This document shows positions 12,620 to 24,535 of a stretch of DNA of 64,000 nucleotides, piece after piece (the first letter of the stretch is position 1; every line of letters begins with the position of its first letter). The position numbers and the translations under genes are program-made. The notes under the pieces are model-generated. The model saw nothing but the letters and a program-made list of their open reading frames with translations. It did not search any database and was not told the origin of the DNA. This DNA is from Sinohyriopsis cumingii (Eukaryota; Mollusca; Bivalvia; Unionida; Unionidae), in contig CM068841.1 of NCBI GenBank assembly GCA_028554795.2, positions 29,133,721 through 29,197,720 on the forward strand. Direction: 5' to 3'.

Positions 12620-13092
12620 GTTTGTAACAGTAACAACTTTAGCATTTAAATGTTGGCAGATGAGAATTTGTTAGTTGAGTAGCTCCTTACTATTTTGAGT
12701 AAATCAGAATCCAAGCAAGACTTAGTCAGACGGGTGGGAGGATTATTTTAAGATTTTGAGCTATAAGTTTTCGTCCTTTTTACCTTCTCTACCCCTTACA
12801 AGCATCCTTTGTCTCTTCACCTTTACAATAGTGCAGTTATCTTGTACATGCATTTTTTCACAACTAACTATCAAAACTTCTGTACTATCTGTAAATTATT
12901 GAATATAAAAAAATTGGATTCTTCCACAATAGGGGTTCATTTTAACCAATGAAATTTGGACCCAAGTGTTTCAATGATAAATTTTTGTAAAAGAACTGTT
13001 GATAATTCTCCTCATTTATAAGCACCTGCTAGATAAAATGTTTCTAATTTCTGTATAAATAACATATTGACTCTCTATATTTGTATTATTAG

Positions 13093-13209
13093 TGTGGATT
13101 CTTCAAGAGGAAGCAGCATAAACAAATCCAGAACTACAAGAAGGAAAGTCTGTATAAAAGAAAAAGTACAAGGATGAGCTCAATGGGGAGTGACAAAAGA
13201 CCACAGTAA
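13093..13209 (+). CDS. Integrin alpha subunit, cytoplasmic tail exon
   Basis: Last exon: 38 codons and TAA at 13207-13209, after acceptor ATTATTAG. It starts CGFFKRK, the GFFKR clasp motif that defines integrin alpha tails and holds the beta tail in the inactive state. The rest is short and very basic (KQHKQIQNYKK, LYKRKSTR) and ends in SSMGSDKRPQ. No further adaptor motif is recognised. Confidence 0.95.
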   Translation, partial: CGFFKRKQHKQIQNYKKESLYKRKSTRMSSMGSDKRPQ

Positions 13210-13690
13210 CAACCATAGAACTCTTTTAACTATCTCAGTGTCCACAGTGTCCTCATTTGCAGTTTAGTAATTAGAATTTCTAATGGGGTGAATTTGATTC
13301 AGGCATATATTGACTCCATGCCCAGCTCTCTGCTGACCTTTGAACTGGTTTAGAGAATGTAAACCCTTAAAAAGCTGGGAAGATGGTAACTGAGCAAAGC
13401 TGTTTAGATTTGCCTTTGGCAGCAATTTTTAGTATTTGTATGCTTTACACTTTATCTTTCTGTAAAATAATGACTTCATGTTTGCTTATTTGTTTCTTTG
13501 TTTTTTCCCATCATTGTCAGTGCTAATTGATAAATACTTGACAGAGGTAGTAAAACTTAGCTGTGCTAATCAATTTTCTCACAAAAACTGCCAACTTTGA
13601 TTCAGAACTGCCTAATGTATTTTGCATTGGTGCCACTCAGTCACCTGTATGACATATGAAGTGTGTCAAGAATAAAATAGTATGTAAGAT
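13210..13690 (+). other. Integrin alpha 3' UTR with likely polyadenylation signal
   Basis: First AATAAA after the stop is at 13671-13676. A second, at 15460-15465, could serve a longer 3' UTR. The true cleavage site cannot be decided from sequence. Confidence 0.5.
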
Positions 13691-16004
13691 TCTGAAACAA
13701 GTTCACCCTTCATGTACATTAGGTAGTGAATACTAGGCATAATGCAGTGAACTGATTGACTTTTACAGACTGGAATGTAATTAGTATTACTCCAATGAAA
13801 TTTGACTTAATTTACTGTAATACTGCTGCCTGTGTTTGATACATGTCTTTGTTTATGATGAATGGCAGGTTTTTACTTTTTCACAAAATTAAATATTCTT
13901 GTTTCTTATATCTCATACTATTTTTGACCTGACTTAGATATCTCATTAAACAGTTTTTTCATTATGTCTCACTGTCATTTACTTCATACTGATCCTCATT
14001 GTGGATGATTTAATCAAACAGTAAATCACATAGCATTCAACACTATCACATCATAAAAATAATTTACAACACTGTGTCATGACATTTAGCAATAAGATAG
14101 AGAGGTGCTAAGTCCTTAAAGATAGGTGATATATAGAATCTCAACACCATTTTCATCTGACGTGATAGAGAGATGCCAATGAGACATCTGATTTCTTTTG
14201 TTTTTGAACTTTGATTGATTGCTCAGAAAATGTGCTATAGCATAATAACAATTGCCTTGTATCAACTCATGTCTAATCAGATCTATTTTTGAGAGAGTGA
14301 AAGGAAAACAGCTACTAAAATGCACTTTACTAAAATAACAAATGCATAAGTCAGCAATGAATCTATAATAACTGCAATAAATATAAAAATATAGTTATGG
14401 AGTAATAGTCTGCATTTTCTTTTTTTTCTTAATTTCGTTCACATAAATATTATACAGACACATTTTCCATTGATGATATCATAATATTTATAGCAGTTAT
14501 TACATCTTCCTTGGCAAAAAGAATTTCTAGCAAGGAGAGAAAACCTGTCAGTGAAGATTTTGATTTTGAGAGAAAACTTGTTAGTGAAGATTTTGATTCT
14601 GGACTATCGTGGAAAAAGGCTTTGACTGGATATATATTGCAGTAGATTGAACATAATTGAGTTTCAGATCAATTCTTGACATGCATTTTGTGTTTTTTTC
14701 TATTTATGTTTATCATTTATTCTTCTACATTCTAAATTTGGTATTTGTGGTTCTCAGTTTCATAAAAATGCAATTAGACATTTTTGTGTGCATTCATTCT
14801 TTGATCTGTTTGCATTCCCAATTTGTTTCACTGGTAAAATTTCTGTCAGGGTCTATACAAACAACACATCCTAACTTTTCAATTAGATTCAAGACATGAT
14901 TTTAAATATAACTGTTGACTTGAACAAACATTGTAACAGTTTTTAAAATGTTGAAATTGTTTACTGAGTATCAAGATTAGATTATTCAGATCTTTGTTGC
15001 AAAATGTACTGCACACCTCTGTGTACAAACTTTAGTGAACATATGAAAAGAAAATTAGTTATTGGTTATAATAGTTCTTGTTTACATGAAACCTTCTAAG
15101 ATTTAACAGTGCTACCATCGGATGCATGCAATAATGTATTTTGAAGAACTGATGACAAAATCATTTATCCAAGGATGACAAATTCTAATAGTAAGAAATG
15201 TATCTTGCAATCTTTGTGGAACTATGATATTCGATTTAATTCTCAGGCTAATAATGAATCGAATATTTTAATTCTCACATTATTAATAGATGGAACTAAT
15301 TACTCTTTAATGGTCTTACATTATTTTGCTTTTTACAATCAGACACATTCCATATAAATTGTTTCTCATAATATATGTATCTGTGTATGTACATGAGACA
15401 CCTATGATCTTTAATGTCTTTTATATTTTTTATTTAGATGTCTGTACCATGCAGTCTAAAATAAAGAATTCTTATAAGGAACAACATAAAAAATTACATT
15501 AACTACTTGTGTTTAACATTCTCAATAAAACATTAACATTCTGCATAAAGAACTATCTGCCAGCAATTTATACTTTGCAATATTTGTGTAATGGTTCTAA
15601 TGGTGTACATATAGGTGTAAAGCTTTTGTTTTAAATAGGAATAGTTCATTTACATCTTTGTACCTGTATCATGTGTTTTCCTGATAAGCTAGCTGTACAA
15701 AACACTTCAATCACAATACAAGCAAATGCATTCATATGATGTAAGCATCTGATTAACAGAATATGTTGCTTTTATGTATGAATGGGGGGGGGCAGTTTAC
15801 AGGGACCAAAGTTGAGGTATTGCACAGTAAGATGAATGTCTATATTCAGCCTTTGAAGGAACAGACAAGAATCAGATTAAAGAACATGTATTAACATGTA
15901 TACATGGAGGGCAAGGATGATGTGTTTTTTGATTTTTAACATTGCTTTAACAATTTTTTAGCCATATCACTATGATGTCTGCAGTATAGCAGTTTATGGT
16001 GATG
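13691..16004. other. No gene seen between integrin and the SINE at 16005
   Basis: AT-rich, with only small unconvincing ORFs. There is a short G run at 15783. It may hold an extended integrin 3' UTR. Confidence 0.5.
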
Positions 16005-16206
16005 TATAGCATTGGGGCATCATGCCGCAAACATGTTGTCCCACCCAGTCACATTATACTGACACCATGCCAACCAGTCCTAACACTAACCTCTTAATGC
16101 TGAGCATCTGGCAAAGCTGATTTTCGTACCGTTTTTATAAGTCGTTTGTTTGACTTGGCCATGGTTCAAACCTGCAACCTCCCACATCCGAGGCAGATAC
16201 TCCAAT
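16005..16206 (-). repeat. tRNA-derived SINE, second family, reversed
   Basis: Read on the - strand, the head has GGCTTAGTGATTGGAGTATC (A box) and GGTTTGAACC (B box). A body follows ending near a CCCACCCAGTCACATTATAC complement. This body differs from the CAA-tailed family at 2719. It is probably another widespread bivalve SINE. Confidence 0.7.
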
Positions 16207-17287
16207 CACTAAGCCACAAAGATGTTGACAGCAGTGACTATAAAACTAAGGTTAAAGCATAACCCTCCTGCTTTTTTCTTAATAGAGTCAAACAGACAAG
16301 GACCAGCTGTTTTGTAAAGACCAAATAAATTGAAGCTGTCAACTATTGTCTTTACTCTGAAACTGTAAAATTTATGTCCTAGTTTTCTTCTAGAAAATCT
16401 AGTGAACAATTTTGTTGTTTATAATTTGTGTAAATCACATGTAGACTTGTGCTGTTAAAACCAAAGTACAGTTGGAAAGATGAACAACATAACTAGTTAT
16501 TGGTGTCTATGTTATATAGTTTCATTTGTAGTAATGGGGAATGATGGTTGATGACGTAGTTTCGTAGAGTTTTAAAGATTAATTATTTTTAATCAAGCTG
16601 GTCAATAATTGACCTCTTGTGACAGACTTGTCTTATAAATGTTTTCACTACAGCAAAGATAAAATGCATACTTTTAAAAAAAACTGCTTTCTTATAACTG
16701 AAATTATGAAGTACACAAGTTTATCCTAACTGAAATGTGATATTATTCAACAATTACAATTGTGTTAGCATGATAATGTACCTTGAGAATGACAATGACT
16801 TACTCAAGAAGGATGCAACTTTTATGCTGTTACAAATGAGAAATTCATTGTAAAATTGAAGATGTGACTGTTTTATAAAAGTGTGGAAAGTTAACAAAAA
16901 CAGTAAGAATTCAGCAATGATTTATTTCATATTTCAATAACAATTAGAAAGTTGCAACAACTCTTAAACATTTAGGGTACAAGATTTCTTTATGAAACAC
17001 TTGTATACATTTTTTCAGAAAATGAAAATGTATGAACAGAATACATGGGTACTGTCTCCATGCTTTCCAAATTTAACCAGTGGTATTACAGCACCACATT
17101 ATGAAAGTGTATTCATACAATGAGTATCAAATATTGGAGAAGACTGTTTCTCCAGAACATCTAAACATCAATTAAAACTCGTCAATAGAAAAAAAAATCA
17201 TTTTTTTTTATTTTGATGGTAAAAAAAGTTTAAAACCTCAAAATTATAGATGCAAATATGGAAGCTGTCCAAAACAAAACATTGGAA

Positions 17288-17575
17288 TCACTTAATATCA
17301 CAGAGGGCAGCAACACCACGCAGAATCCAATGATCAGGACTTTGGGTGGTTTTGAGCACAATGAATGAGATGTATGTGAGATCAGTACGATTAGGTTTCT
17401 TGTAGATAGGACATTGATACAGACGTGGATCCTTCGGTGCTGTGGAATTGATGGCATACATATGGACCACAGTGAGAGGAGTGAATAAGATCTTTGTTGT
17501 AGGTTCACACAGGCGACAATTTCTTTTGTCCCACCCAGCACCATCCAGGTACAAGCCATAAATAAAGACACCCTC
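17288..17575 (-). CDS. Axonemal dynein heavy chain, last exon
   Basis: 95 codons plus TGA (17288-17290), from acceptor TTTTTTGCAG. It encodes the very C-terminal cap of a dynein heavy chain: [18 protein letters not shown], then [29 protein letters not shown] and [14 protein letters not shown]. These are the conserved final blocks of axonemal dynein motors. The sequence most resembles the outer-arm DNAH5/DNAH8 group, from memory. The protein is a ciliary motor ATPase; only its tail end is in the window. The gene converges on the integrin gene. Confidence 0.93.
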   Translation of the reverse strand, partial: EGVFIYGLYLDGAGWDKRNCRLCEPTTKILFTPLTVVHMYAINSTAPKDPRLYQCPIYKKPNRTDLTYISFIVLKTTQSPDHWILRGVAALCDIK

Positions 17576-18395
17576 CTGCAAAAAACATTGAATATTAGAG
17601 CCTAAACGTCACCAGTCAGATTGGGCATTAAAATAATTTTTGAAAGATGTTGGGGAAACAGAAGTATTAGGATAACAAGACATTGCAGTTACCAGATTAG
17701 TGAACTGGTCAATGGTTGTCATTAAATTCCTTATTTATGGTTATTAAGTCCTTTACCAGTAACTCCAATGGACCATGAAACTAGGTTCTATGACTAGTGC
17801 AGTTTTGCTTTCAGAAGCAACTTTACACATTCAGCTAATTTAAATGACAGATGTTTGCATATCATATTCATATGGTTTATGGAATATTTCTTACATGAAA
17901 AACAAAACATCACCTAGAATAATGCTCAAGTTTTGAAGTGTAAGAGTGGCATACATATTTTTAAAAAAATAAAGGATACATATTATGCTTACTCATCTGT
18001 TCAGCATTTTCCAATATTTTACAGCATCATTAGCACAGGCACTAGCAGAGCATGGTCAACTCTGGAGAGTGCTGTCCAATGTGCCATGGTGCTCTTCACA
18101 TCGATCTTTTAACCATTGCCAATTGCATCTTTCATTGCCAAAAAGATAACCCAGTTGTCACTTTTGAAGAATGAAGATAGAAATCAAATGTTTTTCATGA
18201 GCTATTGTGACCTCGACCTTAAGCTTCAAACCAAAAAAAGAGAGACATTTGGATGTAACAGCATGAAAAGCATCATATAGAATTGACAAAAATAAAAATA
18301 ATGAATTAAAAGCACAATCAAAATGAAAACCTCCTTTAATTAAACTGTGATTATAAGAGTAGGAAATTCCACTCCAATCTATTTATCATACTTAC

Positions 18396-18517
18396 TGGAG
18401 GAGAAGAAGTAATGTCCTCCTTAAACTGCTTGATCACTTCATTATGGAGTGTCACAGAATCAAGTGCCCAGCCTTTATGTGCTCTAGTAACTTCTTGTCT
18501 CATAGCAGTCAAGAAAC
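18396..18517 (-). CDS. Axonemal dynein heavy chain, penultimate exon
   Basis: 122 nt from acceptor TTTGCAG to donor GTAAGTATG, joining in phase to the exon at 17575. It encodes [20 protein letters not shown] and then [14 protein letters not shown], the conserved block directly upstream of the C-terminal cap in axonemal dyneins. A split Gly codon starts it. No further dynein exon was recognised between 18518 and the Polinton fragment, so the rest is lost, far away or interrupted. Confidence 0.92.
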
Positions 18518-20170
18518 CTGCAAATATGGGAAGAAACTACATCCAACACAACTTGCTTTAAGAACATAAACCAAACTGTGTTTTAAGAAACAGAGCTGTC
18601 AACCAATATGAAATGCTGCAGTATGAAAAGGCATAACCTAATGACCCTAACCAGGTGCATGGTCATGGGCAAAACTGCACAGGAAGTACAACTTTATTAT
18701 ATTGTTACATATATTAAATAGGGTTTCCATTCTGGATTCAATTATGATTCAGGGAATGAAAACTAAGTGTATATCCCATGGACATGCTCTAGCAGCCAGC
18801 TCGGGCTGTCTGAAGAAGGTAGTGAAACGGTGATCTTGGATTATTAGTCTGTCGCTATACCAACTGAGCTACCACAGCTCCCATTTGGAAGAAATGCTGA
18901 AAATAGGTTTTCTATGAGGTTGCTATGGAAGCTAATCCAAAACATAAATTGTACAGAAATGTCCTAACATTCTTAAGAAGTTTTATCAAAATTGCCTCAG
19001 CTGTCACAGAGCGAAGCAGCAAGAAACCAGGTCTTTTTCCCACATGTTTGCCAAATGAGACTATTTTTCAGGAAGTTAATCCAATCATATTTTTCATAGA
19101 ACATGCCCAAAGAAGCATTCCTACCATGTTTGATCAACATTGAGTCAAGCTATTGTGAAAAACAAATTTACAACCTGTTTTCCATACAGCTGCTGTGGAA
19201 CCTACCCAAGACACAATTCTGATATGGCATGTACTAAGAAACACTACTACTAAGATTGACTGAACCTGCGACCTCTCGCATCCAAGGCTGACACTCTAAC
19301 CACTAGGCCACCAGAACAGTCTTATATGTAGGTAATCATATTTTTACTGAAGTTTGAATTCAGGGCAATGGTATTCCCTCGGGAATTCCTGTTGTACCTG
19401 CTATTTGCTATGTTCTTTATAAACATTTTAGTAATAGACCTGATATTGCTGACAACATAGAATGTTCTAGAACTGAACTTTTGGCCCTCCTCCTGATCCT
19501 CGTGTTGTGATGTATGCTTTTATAAAATAAAGAAGTAAAACATGTTCATTCATATCTTAACATCCAAAGTGGAATCAGTCTTTTAACTGTGTTCAGTTTT
19601 AATTTGAGAGGAGTTATTTAAATTATTCACTGGAATTATGAAGTGTTCAATAATACTTTAGGACTAAAAAAATGGATTATTGTCAGTTCATTAAGAAACA
19701 TTTGGGTTATATAATTTGGATGCATCAAGACTATTAGCACATCAACACTATTTCAAACTACTGTTACATCAGCACTTTCAAGAATGGAAGTCATGGAACG
19801 CCACTGGAATTCATTCGGAATGCTCTATACTTTTATAATTGTGATATAACTTATAGGACCATTTAGGATTTAATTCACCAAACCATCAGTTCTATTTAAA
19901 GTCTTACTTTGTATTTTTGGTAAATACATTATTCTTGAATTTTAATATACGTACTGATTCTCGCTCTTTTTGTCATAAGTTACAAATGCAATTTTCTGTT
20001 TGGAAATGCACACAAGATTGACTCTCAATATGAAAAGAACATTAATAGCTATAATTCCTCATATTTAGAAGAGTTGAAAGGATAATATTAAACATGTATT
20101 CTTCAATTATCTTTCTTACGTTAATCATTTAAATCACAACCACAAACTAAAATGAGTTCTTTTATAGATC
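18518..20170. other. Intron or intergenic region with tRNA-like SINE heads
   Basis: No coding exon recognised. Two reversed tRNA-like heads are present: 18805-18885 (A box TAGCTCAGTTGGTATAGC on the - strand, B box degenerate) and 19261-19316 (- strand GGCCTAGTGGTTAGAGTGTC and GGTCGCAGGTTC). Neither can fold as a complete tRNA as far as I can see. Confidence 0.5.
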
Positions 20171-20490
20171 AGTCATTGGTTTTAGTTTAATGTTTGAAAT
20201 GGAATGAGTGAATGGATCTCAGTGAATGGTTTTTAGTTTGAGGTTTGAAATGGAATGAGTTAATGGATCTCAGTCATTGGTTTTAGTTTCATGTTTGAAT
20301 TGAAATGAGTGAATGGATCCCAGTCAATTGTTTTAGTTTCATGTTTGAATTGGAATGAGTGAATGGATCTCAGTCAATGGTTTTAGTTTCGTGTTTGAAA
20401 TGGAATGAAAGGATGGATCTCAGTCAATGGTTTTAGTTTAATGTTTGAAATGGAATGAGTGAAAGGATCACAGTCATTGCTTAGAGTCTT
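20171..20490 (+). repeat. Tandem repeat, about 60-bp unit, five copies
   Basis: Units contain GAATGGATCTCAGTCAATGG, then TTTTAGTTTCATGTTTGAA and TGGAATGAGT, with a few substitutions each. It sits just before the left Polinton fragment. Confidence 0.85.
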
Positions 20491-20756
20491 GATAATATGA
20501 CTGCATATCACAGTAAACGGATTTATGCTATGCTATATTCTCAAAATATCCATAGTCTAAATAATCATATTCATGCAATCTATTTATACGAATAGTTACG
20601 GTTTACAAATATCACCTTATTCTTTTCCAACTATCATTTTAGTCTTCTTTTCTGAGCACCACCAAACCGAATTGATGTAGATGGCATTACGGAGGGTTTC
20701 ATGAGTGTGAGATTAATTCTTTTAGATCAAAAAGAAGCAACTGCCAAAATCTCGCA

Positions 20757-21104
20757 ATGTTTCGAGTCAGAAGAATATCTCAGCTGCGGAGGGTTATTAT
20801 AGACTTTACAGAAACTGCTGTTAATGGCAATAATGTTATTCATAATGATGTAGTAAGAAAACATCAGTCGGTTATATATAATGTGACAAAAAATTTAAAC
20901 GTGGCTTTAATCTCGATGTTGAAACAACATCAAAATAATCATCGTGCAAGTTGTAACGCAGTAATGTTGTGGCATTATTTAGATAATAATCCAAGACAAT
21001 TTACCGTAGACAGAATTAATAGTAATTTTGGTCATACAGGCAAAAATGTGATGTTAAACTGTCTTGAATGTAATCGACGCAGAGGCGATAGTTTACAAAA
21101 GTGA
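20757..21104 (+). CDS. HNH-endonuclease-like protein of Polinton A
   Basis: 115-aa frame from an ATG at 20757 to TGA. The C-terminal third has VDRINSNFGHTGKNV followed by LNCLECNRRRGDS. The DR-N-GH-x-NV spacing and CxxC resemble the zinc-bound HNH/endonuclease VII-like modules found in large DNA viruses and transposons. The first His of a canonical HNH is not obvious. The N-terminal half, rich in Ile/Val/Asn, is unassigned. It may be the 3' part of a longer gene, because the upstream sequence is open in another frame. Confidence 0.5.
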   Translation: MFRVRRISQLRRVIIDFTETAVNGNNVIHNDVVRKHQSVIYNVTKNLNVALISMLKQHQNNHRASCNAVMLWHYLDNNPRQFTVDRINSNFGHTGKNVMLNCLECNRRRGDSLQK

Positions 21105-21109
21105 ACGCG

Positions 21110-21905
21110 GTGGTAATTGTGTGTCTTCAGGAAATACTCGTAATAGTTCACGCACAAATCCACGTTGAGGAGTAGTTGCATCTAATATGTAGACCACACG
21201 TGGATCTTACCACGCTGGAAATTGTATGTGTCGTATTAATCCAAATAGGATCAGTCACTCTTATTTTACCACCTTCAAGTTCACCTGGTTCATATATATA
21301 TCTTTTAGTCACATTACCTAGTACAGGCTGTTTTGAAAAGGAGCCATGTCGTTGTACTGGTATATATTTTTTTTAATTGCATTGATGGGTTTCATAGAAA
21401 TTGCACGAGTAATTTCATTATTTAACGCAGATATCACGCTTAGTAATCTTGCAACCCATTTGCGAGATCTTATATCTTTCTGAATTATTTCCTTCGCATA
21501 GTGATACCCAAACAATCTCTCAGCAAGAGTTCGATTAAATCTTTTAATAATTGCCTCGTCACGATGAATTTCGGTATGTCCTTGTCTGATTTTGACACTG
21601 TTTTTTTTCTTCATCAGAGATGATACTGCACCAAGAAATTCTTTGCCAGAATCAACCTGTAATAAATGTGGCCATTGCAAGTCTCCTCGTTGATAAATTT
21701 GTTTAAAAGCAGAAGAAACTTCATCTGCTGTTTTAGTTGATAGTGGTTCTGCTTCTTTATACCTACTTACAACGTCAACGACGGTTAACGCGAATTTGTA
21801 TATATGTGATTGACGTCTGCTAATTTTAATAGTATATTGTGGTAAAATAAAATATCTGCTTGATGAGCTTCATTAGGTGTGCTGACATCAAAATGTGCAT
21901 GCTGA
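21110..21905 (-). pseudogene. Polinton integrase (retroviral-type), inactivated
   Basis: Reverse-strand blocks in order: VDVVSRYKEAEPLS near 21780, LLQVDSGKEF near 21655, EIHRDEAIIKRFNRTLAERL near 21550, SALNNEITRA near 21420 and, after in-frame stops, QRGFVREL near 21155. They correspond to the rve catalytic core and the C-terminal chromodomain-like end of Polinton integrases. The third catalytic acidic residue, expected as Glu before RFN, reads Lys here. With the stops near 21318, this makes the gene inactive. The only long open part is 21318-21680 (120 codons). Confidence 0.85.
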
Positions 21906-22290
21906 ATTTTTGTCGGTCATTAATGATTCTCTGAAAGATTTATGTTTGTATGGAATTTAACGAGTGAGTCAACTTCACATCTGCAATATGTTGTTGTTGT
22001 AAATCCTTATTTGTATGCGCTACATGATGAACGTGATATGCTTGATCAATTACATTTATTGGATACTCTCTAGGTCTTGGCTGATCTCGCTAGTCAAGTC
22101 GGATATCAAGTAGAGTTCCAGAACAACACTACTTATATCCGAGATGTTTTTCTCCTGGATACTTAACCCATGGAACTCCTGGTAATTTTCCTAATGAAGC
22201 GGCTATATCACCACCAGACTGTGTCAGGGAGATACATTTATATTTTTCTGTACCACATTTTATACATTTACCTGTAAGTGCACGTTTTTT
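21906..22290 (-). pseudogene. Phospholipase A2-like domain protein of Polinton A, broken
   Basis: The reverse-strand frame reads CIKCGTEKYKC (zinc-like CxxC), then GKLPGVPWVKYPGEKHLGYK, a TAG stop, CCSGTLL, a further stop, and then INVIDQAYHVHHVAH with HIADVK. The order of a Pro/Gly/Cys calcium-loop-like segment, D-x-A-x(4)-H and a final AD resembles the viral PLA2 fold of parvovirus VP1 and some Polintons. The His-Asp dyad appears as His-His, so it would be inactive even without the stops. The assignment is moderate. Confidence 0.5.
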
Positions 22291-22367
22291 TATTGTTTGT
22301 TATTGTTGTTATTCCACTTGTGGGGTAGATACTCTGTATCGAACACAATATAAAATCATATTATTTA

Positions 22368-23012
22368 TTATATTTGTACAACGTGGATATCATTGATTTC
22401 TCAGAGACACGAAAACAAAAGCCAGTAAAACATATTTCAGCATTAACAAATTCCATCCGAAGGATACGAATAGGTCCATCCAGATCTAGAGAAACACAAT
22501 TACTGCTTAATGTGATAATGAGATGGCTCAAGTGGGATAAATTATATTTAGTGGCACCATCCGTAGGGCTCAGATATGCCAAGATATGCTTAAAGATTTT
22601 AATGAAAAAGCAATACTGTTGGAGGAGGACGGCAATGATATTATTAATTTTATCCCCGATATTAACGAAACCCCATCTATAGATGACGTTGATGGATTTA
22701 TTAATAATTCAGTAGTTTATAACGACGTAATGCTGTACAAACAATTAAATCCAGCTAGAATAATTTCTATGCTCAGGCATAAAAGCACGGATGTGATTTA
22801 TGTTACTCAGCGATATACACAAATACCTAAAGTGATCAGATATAACTGCAATATTTGAGTTGTGTTTAATGGAGTCGATACACATACTCTGCGAAATATT
22901 CATACGACTAGGTGTAATGTAGACAAGGACATGATTAAGTTCAAAAACTTCTTTTCAAAAGCACAATCTACCCCACACGGATAAATTTACATGATCTTCG
23001 ATCACGATATCG
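22368..23012 (+). pseudogene. A32/FtsK-type DNA packaging ATPase of Polinton A, broken
   Basis: The first frame (from 22374) has IRIGPSRSRETQLLLNVI, a Walker A in which the GKT is degraded to RET, followed by KLYLVAPSV. A frameshift near 22570 leads to the second frame (22586-22858) with the Walker B region VVYNDVMLYKQLNP and RHKSTDVIYVTQRY, the sensor-like segment. After TGA at 22857-22859 the same frame goes on with VDTHTLRNIH and a C-terminal IYMIFDHD. These blocks and their order match Polinton genome-packaging ATPases. Confidence 0.8.
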
Positions 23013-23049
23013 CAAAATATACGTCTTCATAAAAGCTTTGGTTGAGAGA

Positions 23050-23215
23050 CTAATATAATAATGATTTAATTACTCACATATTATATCAGCAGAGAGGGTG
23101 CGACCAAAACTGAGTATCCGACGGGTAAACAAAAACACGCATCAAAATTTAGTAATATACGAACGACAAAAATCAAGTAACAAAATCAGCGAACCAAATT
23201 AGAGAAACTATGGGT
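23050..23215. repeat. Polinton terminal-repeat-like sequence, copy A
   Basis: Shares with 60588-60745, in the same orientation, AATGATTTAATTA, GCAGAGAGGGTGCGACC/ACAGAGAGGGTACGACC, CCGACGGGTAAAC/CCGGTGGGTAAA, ACGACAAAAAT and CAAATTAGAGAAACT/CAATTAGAGAAACT. Its position at the outer edge of both Polinton fragments suggests the terminal inverted repeat of one family. The exact outer end is not defined. Confidence 0.65.
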
Positions 23216-24256
23216 TTGGGTTATTTGGTTATTTGTCATAACTGGACTTTAAAGCAAGTGGTCTGTTCCCTTTCTATTCTGCTGAAACATACATTACGGC
23301 GACCCAGACAAATGCGTTGCTTAGACCAAGATATCATCGTTGTTAGTTAAAAAAGGTTTTGCTCTTTGGATCGGCTGAGCAATCAAATGAAATAAACATC
23401 CGAATCTTTGCACTCTTCCAGACACTTTAAAGAGACTGAAAGATTTCAATAATCGTCCAAGACAAACAACCTACTGGCTTGATCTCCCTCCAGTAACCTA
23501 TTGCTAAGTTGTGAGAACTTGTAGTCTCACTCCGTGTACAGTACATATGGATATAAAAATGTTTGTATCAACAACAAAAAAAAAAATAGAAGAAGAAAAA
23601 AAGAGAAGAAATAGAACCGGATGGGCTAGAACTTTCACTTTGTACACTGCTAAAAAGAAGTGACTCGATATAGTATAATCATAGTACTAGAGGATGTAGC
23701 CCCACTTCCGGTTCGGATATTATAAGGTGCTATTACTTATTCGTCATTTGTTAAATAATATCCTCAAGTCCGACTGTTCTTCCATTTTATTTAAAAGTTG
23801 ATTCTTAATCTACTGATATCCTTGTACGGAATGTAAGAAGAAGAAAAAAAAGAGCTGTCAACAACTGGCAATACGTATGCTACTATGATGCCATAGAAAA
23901 TGTCTTTTTAGTTCTTATATGGTTTTAGATTTTACTAAGCAGCATTACCGACAAACAGATGATGGAAAACACAAGTAACCTATCTAAATACAGAGAACAA
24001 CAACATGTTTCATTCCATGTAACTGCTTTCCATTTAAGTGATGCATGAAATTACTGAGCATCTCCCATCTATTTGTCTTTTCTTTTCAAAATTAATTGTA
24101 AATGTGTAGACCATCCCCACCCCACCCCGAAATATCAGAACAGTTTCCGAAATTACACAGTATGGATGGTGATAGGCTAGCGAAAGGAATCAAGCTGGGA
24201 AAATTTTAAAGTTCAAGATTTTTGCAATTTTACAACGTTACATCTGTTTATCAGGA
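23216..24256. other. No gene seen between Polinton A and the SINE
   Basis: Contains an A-rich run at 23571-23620 and no coding frame that could be supported. Confidence 0.5.
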
Positions 24257-24470
24257 AATGGGCCCCCGGGTGGTCAAAGGTGCTTGCTTGTACTGAGGAC
24301 TGCCATCTGTTCGAGTCTCAGGCAGGGCCAACGTGGGTATGTGAGAAAGTTAGCTAGCAGCTTCCCGTGGGTAGATAGTTGTTCTCGAGTTCTTCTTCCA
24401 CCAGATAATCTGACCGCCATGTATATGCTATCATGCGCTGAAAATTGGCATTCAACCCACAATCAGTGGC
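24257..24470 (+). repeat. tRNA-derived SINE, copy 3 (diverged)
   Basis: Same family as 2719-2960, with CCCGGGTGGTCAAAGGTGC at the head, GTTCGAGTCTC as B box, GTGGGTATGTGAGAAAGTTA in the body and TGGCATTCAACCCACAA at the 3' end. The CAA tail is lost, so this is an older copy. Confidence 0.8.
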
Positions 24471-24535
24471 ATTACTAGGGTTAGTGTCATCCAGTGCAAT
24501 AACTCATGGTGTCACCCCTACGGAGTTTTAGTCTT
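24471..24535 (+). repeat. Short GGTGTCACCC-type interspersed repeat
   Basis: The run from GTGGCATTACTAGGGTTAG to AACTCATGGTGTCACCCC matches, with several changes, two tandem units at 60979-61150. I do not recognise the family. Confidence 0.6.

Larger units (their letters stand above)
20640..23215. mobile_element. Polinton/Maverick remnant A (right-hand portion)
   Basis: Contains, in order, an HNH-type ORF (+), a decayed integrase (-), a decayed PLA2-like domain (-), an A32-type packaging ATPase (+) and a terminal sequence at 23050-23215. This gene set is characteristic of Polintons, self-replicating DNA transposons/viruses with a retroviral-type integrase and capsid genes. No polymerase or capsid gene was found in this piece, so it is a truncated element. 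The left boundary is uncertain. Confidence 0.8.
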
